21,990 nt of DNA from a virus: positions 1 to 21,990 of IMG/VR virus record IMGVR_UViG_3300017708_002909. One strand, written 5' to 3'. The notes beneath the pieces are model-generated. The model ran no database searches, was not told the origin of the DNA, and was given only the letters and a program-made list of their open reading frames with translations. Position numbers and translations under genes: made by a program. This document shows, piece by piece, positions 16,364 through 21,990 of this stretch. Each line of letters begins with the position of its first letter. Within the stretch, counting starts at the first letter, position 1.

Positions 16364-18256
16364 TTATGACCCAGTAGGTACTGGTAATCCATTTCTACCA
16401 AATTCAAAATACCATTTATCAGCTGTTGTTAAACCATTATTTACATTATTTTGGTTATATGAACTTGAATTTGGATTACCTCCTCCAGGTGACCAAAATG
16501 GTAATTCAGAAGCTGCTTGAGCATTTGCGTTATACCAATTTATTCCTAATACATTTTTAAGTTTTATAAGAATTTGGGTTTTAGAATATGCATTTATTTG
16601 ATCATATGTTAATCCATCATTAGTTTCATCATAATTAGGAGGAATTGTATTATTAAAATAATAATCCGTAGCTATATTTATTTCAGATTGATATATATTT
16701 TCTATTTCATTAGAAGTAATTAATTCATTAGCATTCCCACTTATTGGAATTTCATTAACAATAGGTTGATTATAACCTTGATTTTTACTTAAAAAATAAT
16801 CTTTTAAAGGATCATTAAAATTATTTCCTGCACCTGATAAAAATCTTAAATTAGCTGCTTCAAAAATAGCTTGCATAAATGGTTTTCGTTTAGCCATTTC
16901 TGATCTTAAACTTACAAATTCATTTCCAATAGTAGCGTCATTAAATAAATTTTCTGCTGTTAAAGCTAATCTTTCTGAATATGGGTATAATCTTCCATCA
17001 TTAGCATATCCAAATGCTCCATCATTACTCCATCTTTTTGATGTAGAGTTATAATCACCACCTTCTTCTTTTGCGTTTTCAAGTATATTTCTAGCAGTTC
17101 TTCTTATTAAATTGATTTGACCTGCTATTATTTGGTCAGTACCATCAAAATCTGCTAAGAATAGCCTTTTAATAGTTGCATCTAATACTCTATCACCTTG
17201 TTGGAATTCATATCCTTCATTAGCTACAGCTTGTTCTAAAATAGTTCTTGAATTATCAAAGGCTTCTTGAACTATTGTTGGATAATTTTCCTTATTTGGT
17301 CCTCTATTTTGTGATAACTCCCAAGCTAATTCATATAATTCATCTGCTTCTTCTCTATTAGCACCAAAAAGACTCATTAATATAATAATTTGATTTTCTT
17401 TAAATATAGCTTTAAGTGGATCTTCTTGAGGTTCTGGTGCTGGGAATATTAAATCTTTAGTATCAATTAACCACTTCATTTCTTCAACTAAAACAGTATT
17501 TGAAGATGAAAATGATTCATTTCCTAATAATTCTTCTACAAGTGCATTTTCATTATAAAACTCTCCATCTATAACAGATTCTTTATTTTGAGCTATTATT
17601 TGTTTTTTTGGAAATGAAAAGTCAGTTGGTGGAAATTCTAATCTTAAATAATAATCTCCATATAATAGTCCTGGGGGTGTTGTTAGTATTTCTTCTAATT
17701 CTGCATCACTTAATACTCCAACAAAGTTTGTAGCTGTTGCTTCTAAATCTTCAGCAGTAATATTAGGATCTTTTTCTATACAAATATTAAGGGCAACATC
17801 AAATTCATTTAATTTTGTAATTACTTCTCCTACATCACTACTAATTAATTCTAAAGCCTCTGGGATTGATTCTAAGGATGCTTCTTCTTTATCTATTAAT
17901 GTTCCTAAATTATCTAAAGCATCAGCTAGATTATTAGTTACAGATAAAGGTAATCCTATACCTGGAGGAACTGATGAAGGTATTGGAAGTTGTTTTATGA
18001 TAGTTTTTCCTGCACTTAGTGCTTCAACTGCTACTTCAGATCCCTGTGCTACTTTATTTAAAAGTAATATTTTTTGCTCTATTTGTTGTAGGGCACCATT
18101 AATTTGATTTTTTTGTTCAATTAAAGATTTTAATTCTTGAGTTGTAGGACAAGCATCTTTAAATCTTTCTATTAATACATCTAAAGTTTTATTAAATTGA
18201 AATGTAGTTCTAGTTATACTAGTTACTATTCTTGATATGAATTTTGCTAAAGCCAT
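16364..18256 (-). CDS. Probable baseplate hub/inner baseplate structural protein
   Basis: This 630-residue protein has three visible parts. Residues 1-90 are helical with a coiled-coil-like stretch (LIEQKNQINGALQQIEQKIL, 45-64), followed by a P/G-rich hinge (PIPSSVPPGIGLP). Residues about 196-270 form a mixed segment (YGDYYLRLEFPP, then LVEEMKWLIDTKDLIFP) that resembles a conserved region of structural proteins in T4-like Bacteroidota phages. Residues about 280-630 are acidic and helical, ending with a G/N/S-rich stretch and GRNGLPVPTGS. No peptidoglycan hydrolase motif is evident. It sits between the spike and gp25-like genes, coupled to the spike gene by TAATG. That is where hub, tail-length or inner-ring proteins are expected. 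I infer inner baseplate or hub; no T4 equivalent can be named. Confidence 0.55.
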   Translation of the reverse strand: MALAKFISRIVTSITRTTFQFNKTLDVLIERFKDACPTTQELKSLIEQKNQINGALQQIEQKILLLNKVAQGSEVAVEALSAGKTIIKQLPIPSSVPPGIGLPLSVTNNLADALDNLGTLIDKEEASLESIPEALELISSDVGEVITKLNEFDVALNICIEKDPNITAEDLEATATNFVGVLSDAELEEILTTPPGLLYGDYYLRLEFPPTDFSFPKKQIIAQNKESVIDGEFYNENALVEELLGNESFSSSNTVLVEEMKWLIDTKDLIFPAPEPQEDPLKAIFKENQIIILMSLFGANREEADELYELAWELSQNRGPNKENYPTIVQEAFDNSRTILEQAVANEGYEFQQGDRVLDATIKRLFLADFDGTDQIIAGQINLIRRTARNILENAKEEGGDYNSTSKRWSNDGAFGYANDGRLYPYSERLALTAENLFNDATIGNEFVSLRSEMAKRKPFMQAIFEAANLRFLSGAGNNFNDPLKDYFLSKNQGYNQPIVNEIPISGNANELITSNEIENIYQSEINIATDYYFNNTIPPNYDETNDGLTYDQINAYSKTQILIKLKNVLGINWYNANAQAASELPFWSPGGGNPNSSSYNQNNVNNGLTTADKWYFEFGRNGLPVPTGS

Positions 18257-19479
18257 TATAAAGTTTTTGTTGTTTTGGATTTATAAAATTCAATTGAAGT
18301 TAACATAGTTTGAGCTTGTAATCCTACTTTTGTTGCTGTTTGGGCAACAGCAATATTAGGAACAAAAGGTATAGGTGTACCTACAGTACCTAAAGCACTT
18401 GTTAATGTAATTACATTTGTTAATAATTTTTGAAAATCTTGTAAAAATTTATCTCCTAATATTACAGGTTCAGTTGCATTTTTACTTCCTAAATAAATTT
18501 CTTTAGTATTTACTATAAATTTATTTTTTGAATCTATATTGACAGTATCTTGAGTATTTAAATTAATAGAAGTATTTGCACCTAATAATATTGAATCATT
18601 TTTTGCATTGAAAACTAATCTTCCTGAATTAATTAATACCTGTTCTCCTACAAATTCATTTAAATCTTCAGGTGGAGAATCATAGGATGAATAGTTAGTA
18701 CTTGCTCCTTTTATAGGAATTTGTTGGTTAGAAGTTAAATATATTGATGATTTATCTGTATTTATATTTTCTACTTGAGGTATCCAAGGATCATCTTGTG
18801 TTTCTGTTTGGCCATTTTTTATAATAGTAATAGGTTCACCATTAACCCCACTATCAGACCAGGGATTTGGTGGTGAACTATTATTTACAGTACTACCAAA
18901 TCTTATAGTATTACCCCATCTTCCTTCAATTAAAACATCCCCCTCATAAGGTTGTAAGCTTCTAATTCCTACTCTTTCTTGAAATGTTAATCCTAAATTA
19001 ATATTATTAATAGGTACATCAGATTGTATTTCTACTCCAGCTTCAGTGCTTTCGTATTTTTGGGCATTTGTAGAGTCATTAGCTAATGTGTTAGGTAAAG
19101 CATTATGATGGATACTATTCCAAATATTAATTGATTGAAAATAATAAAATTGTTTACCCGAGCTAGGATTTTCTTGAGTATTTGGGTTAGGCATTGATAT
19201 TATATAAACAATTTCGTTTACTATAGGTAAAAATTTAATATTAGAATATAAGGGTTTTGCAAAACTTAAAGATTCTAAGGTTTGATTTCCAGGATTATCT
19301 ATTTCTTCATACAATATTCCCCCCATTCCTAAATATTCCCCATACTTTTTCCAAGTAAGAGGATAATCATCACCATTTAAAGAAACAAATTTTACCCTTA
19401 CTGGAATTATTTCTTGTTGTATGGCATTTGGGGTGGGTGTTGAATTTAAAGAACTTAAACCTGTTGGAATTTTAACCAT
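18256..19479 (-). CDS. Baseplate central spike protein, gp5/VgrG/gpV-like, without lysozyme domain
   Basis: This protein has 407 residues. Residues about 170-196 (QPYEGDVLIEGRWGNTIRFG at 176-195) and the preceding beta-rich part look like the OB-fold region of baseplate spike proteins. Residues about 278-345 (VLINSGRLVFNAKNDSILLG, then INLNTQDTVNIDSK and IYLGSKNATEPVILGD) have the alternating pattern of the trimeric beta-helical needle seen in gp5, VgrG and gpV. A short, partly hydrophobic C-terminal region follows, with helical potential (LLTNVITLTSALGTVGTPIP). T4 gp5 carries a lysozyme domain between OB-fold and needle; here the region between (about 197-277) is short and polar with no lysozyme motif. 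The start overlaps the upstream 118-residue gene by 8 bases. It probably forms the tip that pierces the outer membrane. Confidence 0.75.
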   Translation of the reverse strand: MVKIPTGLSSLNSTPTPNAIQQEIIPVRVKFVSLNGDDYPLTWKKYGEYLGMGGILYEEIDNPGNQTLESLSFAKPLYSNIKFLPIVNEIVYIISMPNPNTQENPSSGKQFYYFQSINIWNSIHHNALPNTLANDSTNAQKYESTEAGVEIQSDVPINNINLGLTFQERVGIRSLQPYEGDVLIEGRWGNTIRFGSTVNNSSPPNPWSDSGVNGEPITIIKNGQTETQDDPWIPQVENINTDKSSIYLTSNQQIPIKGASTNYSSYDSPPEDLNEFVGEQVLINSGRLVFNAKNDSILLGANTSINLNTQDTVNIDSKNKFIVNTKEIYLGSKNATEPVILGDKFLQDFQKLLTNVITLTSALGTVGTPIPFVPNIAVAQTATKVGLQAQTMLTSIEFYKSKTTKTL

Positions 19480-19828
19480 TATTTTTATTTTCTTTATTTA
19501 ATCTTTCTAATTTATCCATTTCTGCTAATAACTCTGCTTTTTCTTCTTCAGTTATACCAAATTCCCCTTCATCATTAGTATTATTAACAGCTCTTTGAAT
19601 AATAGTAGCCATTTTAATTAATTGTTCATCATTTTTTACCCCTATTTCTAAGTATTCTTTTATTAAAGGTACTATTAAAGTAGCATCACCTATTTCTTGG
19701 ATTAGTGGTTTTAATTCACTTATTAAAGAAGAAATTTGTTCTTTTTTCTTTGTTTGGTTTTCGTATATCTCATGAAGAATATCTGAGAATTTTTTATCAC
19801 CAAATATTATTGAATCTAATTGTCCCAT
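19472..19828 (-). CDS. Small helical protein upstream of the spike, function unknown
   Basis: This 118-residue protein is predicted almost entirely helical. It contains FSDILHEIYENQTKKKEQIS, then LISELKPLIQEIGDATLIVP, and a C-terminal charged helix EEEKAELLAEMDKLERLNKE. No membrane segment, signal or catalytic motif is seen. The family is not recognised. Its 3' end overlaps the spike gene by 8 bases and it starts after a gap with a promoter-like element, so it likely opens the baseplate transcript. It may be a spike or hub assembly partner, or a chaperone of the tail. This is inference from position only. Confidence 0.6.
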   Translation of the reverse strand: MGQLDSIIFGDKKFSDILHEIYENQTKKKEQISSLISELKPLIQEIGDATLIVPLIKEYLEIGVKNDEQLIKMATIIQRAVNNTNDEGEFGITEEEKAELLAEMDKLERLNKENKNNG

Positions 19829-19836
19829 AATTTTTG

Positions 19837-19847
19837 ATTATAAATAT
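19837..19847 (-). promoter_or_regulatory. Candidate promoter element, copy C
   Basis: The coding strand reads ATATTTATAAT, ending 8 bases before the ATG at 19828. The 14 bases 19837-19850 are identical to 16329-16342. No TTTG is found at the upstream spacing seen in copies A and B. The opposite strand contains the exact octamer TATAAATA known from T4 late promoters, but in the direction away from the gene. A promoter just after the sigma gene would start the baseplate block. Confidence 0.45.
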
Positions 19848-19862
19848 TAGATTTTTAAATTT

Positions 19863-20672
19863 TTAAGATGGAAAAAAACCTTTTTCATAATACACTAAAT
19901 ATTTTTCTTTAAATACTTTGTGTAATTTATTAGCTATTTTTGTAATTTTAGGAGTTTTAACATCAATCATTTCTCTTATATAAATGTAGAGAGCTTTTTT
20001 ATTAAAAACATCTATAGCATCTCTTTTTCTAAATAATTCTAAAATACAATCAGCTATTTGAGCATCATACTCTTTTGGAAAATAACCATAAATATTCTCT
20101 GTCATATACTTTACATATAAATCTATAAAAATTGATAATCTATCTCCTTCTTTATATCCTTTAGTATATAATTCATCTCCAAAATTGTTATCTGATTCAA
20201 TAAATTTTTGTGAAGATTGTTCTAATTTAGGGTTTAATATAAAAAAGGTATTATCACCTACATCTAAATTTTGATGTTTGGTTATATCAACCATATCAAC
20301 AGAATCTATTCTTTTTTTATAATTTTTTTGATTATATATTATTAACCATCTTTTTACAATAGTCCCAAAATAAGAATATGCTTTTGCTCCTTTTGATGGA
20401 TCAAATAAATGAATTTTATCTAAAAGAAATACCATAATTTCATGTTGTAGGTCTTCTAAATTTTCAACATTATCTGTATAGTAAAATTTAAAAGTATGAA
20501 TAATATTTTCTGTTAATTTATAAAAGGGATAGTGTATTTCTCTTTGATATATTAAACTTTTAAAATTTTTATCGCTACTTTGATTATATTTAACAATAGC
20601 ATCTTCAGTTTCTTGAGTAAAATAATTCCTCTTTTGTTTTTTCTTTTTTGCGGCTTTTATTATATTATCCAT
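19863..20672 (-). CDS. gp55: Late-transcription sigma factor, gp55-like
   Basis: This 269-residue protein is longer than T4 gp55 (185). The N-terminus is strongly basic (KAAKKKKQKR). Residues about 60-120 match sigma region 2 as found in phage late sigma factors: FKFYYTDNVENLEDLQHEIM, then VFLLDKIHLFDPSKGAKAYS and YFGTIVKRWLIIYNQK. There is no sigma region 4-like helix-turn-helix that I can see; instead residues 130-269 carry a divergent extension. In T4, gp55 replaces host sigma on RNA polymerase and, with gp33 and the sliding clamp gp45, reads late promoters of the type TATAAATA. Placed just before the baseplate block, it probably directs expression of the virion genes. The start abuts the previous stop with 9 bases between. 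The assignment rests on region 2 and is good but not certain. Confidence 0.78.
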   Translation of the reverse strand: MDNIIKAAKKKKQKRNYFTQETEDAIVKYNQSSDKNFKSLIYQREIHYPFYKLTENIIHTFKFYYTDNVENLEDLQHEIMVFLLDKIHLFDPSKGAKAYSYFGTIVKRWLIIYNQKNYKKRIDSVDMVDITKHQNLDVGDNTFFILNPKLEQSSQKFIESDNNFGDELYTKGYKEGDRLSIFIDLYVKYMTENIYGYFPKEYDAQIADCILELFRKRDAIDVFNKKALYIYIREMIDVKTPKITKIANKLHKVFKEKYLVYYEKGFFPS

Positions 20673-20681
20673 TTATCACAG

Positions 20682-20960
20682 TTATATTTCTTTAATTTTG
20701 AATTCATTTAATAATTCTTGTAAAGTCATAACTGTTTTAAAAAAGAAACCTATTTCATCATCGCTTTTAAATCTTCCTTGAGCATCTAATTTTTTTAGCT
20801 TTTCATCTGAGATTTCTATTGCTTGAGAAATTTTATTTAGATATTTCATATATTCTACTAAAATATCTTCTTGTTGTTCATTTTTCTTCATTAGATTAAA
20901 AGTAGTAAAACCTAATACTACTACTAATGCAGATAAAATTGATATTAATATTATTTCCAT
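20682..20960 (-). CDS. Small membrane-anchored protein with cytoplasmic helix
   Basis: This 92-residue protein has a single N-terminal hydrophobic segment (residues 2-23, IILISILSALVVVLGFTTFN). KK and a charged helical region follow (YMKYLNKISQAIEISDEKLK, then FKTVMTLQELLNEFKIKEI). There is no signal peptidase site, so it is probably an N-terminal anchor with the rest in the cytoplasm. The family is not named, but short anchored helical proteins of this type are frequent in marine T4-like phages. It lies between the HD hydrolase (one-base gap) and the sigma gene (9-base gap), so it is probably expressed with them. Its role is unknown; membrane-linked regulation or an accessory to lysis or assembly are guesses. 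Confidence 0.62.
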   Translation of the reverse strand: MEIILISILSALVVVLGFTTFNLMKKNEQQEDILVEYMKYLNKISQAIEISDEKLKKLDAQGRFKSDDEIGFFFKTVMTLQELLNEFKIKEI

Positions 20961-20961
20961 A

Positions 20962-21729
20962 TTATAAGTTGTCTAACATATTCTTCAATCCTGGGCTTGA
21001 TATATTACCTAGGGCTTTAGATTTTGTAGTTTTTTTATTTTTTATTGTAAAATTTTCTTTTGGTTTATTTTCAAATTTTTTAAATTTAGGTAACCATTCT
21101 CTTTCAAATTCAATTCTAGCTGCCATCATATCTGCTTGATGTAATATAAAGGGTAGAGACGTTCTTGGTTTTTGCTCTGGCATCCATCCTTTTAAATATT
21201 TGTCGTTTGCTGGGTCATATAAACCATCATGAGTTTGTATTGCTATCATTTCATTAAAAGAATATTTAATATCATGATGTTGAAGTAACCATAATCCTCT
21301 ATCTGGAACTGATGAAAATGGGACTTCTTTATTAAACATATAATCTTCTCCTAATTTTTCTCTTCTCCATTTATCAGTCTGGGGGATGTATGATGCTTGA
21401 TCCATACTACCCATTTTACCTAAATCATGATTAATAGCAGAAAATACCAATTCTTCTATAGTAAATGTAGTAATATCTGTGCCTTCTTCTTTCCATAATT
21501 CATATTGTTTAAGAGCACAACGAACTACTCTATTTACATGTTCAACATATCCTCCTGGAAAAGCATTATGGTATTCTTTTTTATGTGCCGCGGGCATTAT
21601 AATAATTCTCTCCTCAAACTTTTTATAGAATGCAAGTAATTTTTCACCTCTAACTCCTGTAATATAATTTTCAATATTATCAAGAAATAACCCCCAATTT
21701 GATTGTATTTGTTCTGCTGATAAATTCAT
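20962..21729 (-). CDS. HD-domain metal-dependent phosphohydrolase
   Basis: This 255-residue protein has the full HD-superfamily set: H64 (GGYVEHVNRVV, 59-69), H101-D102 (AINHDLGKMG, 98-107), H151/H152 (LLQHHDIKY), H167 (IQTHDGLYDP) and D200 (ILHQADMMAAR, 195-205). These residues bind two metal ions and cleave phosphoester bonds in nucleotides, cyclic nucleotides or nucleic acids. The substrate cannot be read from sequence. The C-terminus (about 212-255) is lysine-rich and may bind nucleic acid. The gene is upstream of the sigma factor rather than with replication genes. It may adjust nucleotide pools, remove host alarmones or cyclic dinucleotide signals, or process nucleic acids. Its ATG has the nearest thing to a Shine-Dalgarno sequence in the window, AAAGG, but only two bases away. 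Confidence 0.82.
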   Translation of the reverse strand: MNLSAEQIQSNWGLFLDNIENYITGVRGEKLLAFYKKFEERIIIMPAAHKKEYHNAFPGGYVEHVNRVVRCALKQYELWKEEGTDITTFTIEELVFSAINHDLGKMGSMDQASYIPQTDKWRREKLGEDYMFNKEVPFSSVPDRGLWLLQHHDIKYSFNEMIAIQTHDGLYDPANDKYLKGWMPEQKPRTSLPFILHQADMMAARIEFEREWLPKFKKFENKPKENFTIKNKKTTKSKALGNISSPGLKNMLDNL

Positions 21730-21742
21730 AACCTTTATTTAA

Positions 21743-21925
21743 TTACATTGTTTCTTGTTCACGATCTATAAATGATTTTAGATCTTGAAGTATTTCTTTT
21801 GATTGATTAATTTCATTAGTAAATTCGTTAGCATCTGCCCCCGGTCTACTTAAGATAAAAAGTAAAGTTTGTAATTTACCCTCTAGCTTCTCAATTAATC
21901 TAACACACGTTTCCTTATTTCTCAT
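21743..21925 (-). CDS. Small helical protein, function unknown
   Basis: This 60-residue protein is probably a helical hairpin: CVRLIEKLEGKLQTLLFILS, a short turn with RPGADANE, then FTNEINQSKEILQDLKSFID. It looks like a real gene because it fits the operon with a 13-base gap, uses the same TAA stop and has the same codon style. Small proteins of this kind are common between regulatory genes of T4-like phages. No function is assigned. The 65 bases before it (21926-21990) are AT-rich with stop codons in all frames. They may include the end of another minus-strand gene, but this cannot be decided here. Confidence 0.6.
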   Translation of the reverse strand: MRNKETCVRLIEKLEGKLQTLLFILSRPGADANEFTNEINQSKEILQDLKSFIDREQETM

Positions 21926-21990
21926 AATTTAATTATTTAGTATTATTCTATGTTCATATTTAATATCTTATCTCTTTATATCTCCTAATA

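Noticed and set aside
1-21990. Alternative genetic code (TAG or TGA recoding), suspected because all stops are TAA
   Set aside because: No gene is interrupted by in-frame TAG or TGA; frames run to full family length under the standard code.
1-21990. tRNA genes, CRISPR arrays, insertion sequences, attachment sites
   Set aside because: I saw no cloverleaf-like sequence, no regularly spaced repeats, no transposase and no terminal inverted repeats; coding space is almost completely filled by phage genes.

Overview
This window looks like part of the genome of a strictly lytic-type, contractile-tailed bacteriophage of the broad T4-like superfamily. It is very AT-rich and almost fully coding. Every supported gene lies on the minus strand, so the window reads from about 21925 down to 1. 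There are no tRNAs, CRISPR arrays, insertion sequences or host-like metabolic operons. The strongest family assignments are a gp25-like baseplate wedge protein, a gp6/gpJ-like wedge protein, a gp5/VgrG-like central spike, a gp55-like late sigma factor, and a 2534-residue protein with a tail-protein-I-like segment. The host is probably a member of Bacteroidota (Flavobacteriia-like). This is inferred from near-absent Shine-Dalgarno sequences, A-rich leaders before start codons, and protein families I associate with phages of that phylum. It is not proven by the sequence.

Layout in order of transcription. (1) 21925-19863 is a small regulatory and nucleotide-related block: a 60-residue helical protein, an HD-domain phosphohydrolase, a small membrane-anchored protein and the gp55-like sigma factor. 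(2) 19828-13699 is the central baseplate block: a 118-residue helical protein, a spike without a lysozyme domain, a 630-residue likely hub or baseplate protein, a 117-residue small protein, gp25-like and gp6-like. (3) 13688-10992 holds three baseplate or adhesin accessory proteins: one with two exact-length 64-residue tandem repeats, one DNRLRE/CBM-like, and one coiled-coil. (4) 10979-3375 is the giant wedge/adhesin protein. (5) 3303-383 holds three further virion proteins, the last two being paralogues of each other. (6) 362-1 is the start of a GIY-YIG-like endonuclease cut by the window edge.

The gene order spike, gp25, gp6, gpI-like, fibres matches the P2 order V-W-J-I-H and the T4 wedge logic, so the genes likely build one baseplate and its receptor-binding parts. 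Genes are packed tightly, with stop/start overlaps of the form TAATG at four junctions. The three largest intergenic gaps each carry the same AT-rich element, ATATTTATAAT on the coding strand, 8-16 bases before the start codon. This is the best candidate in the window for a phage promoter, possibly read with the gp55-like sigma factor. I did not find an obviously new defence or mobile system. The most interesting items are the giant fused baseplate protein, the repeated promoter-like element, the 64-residue repeats and the leader and stop-codon biases.
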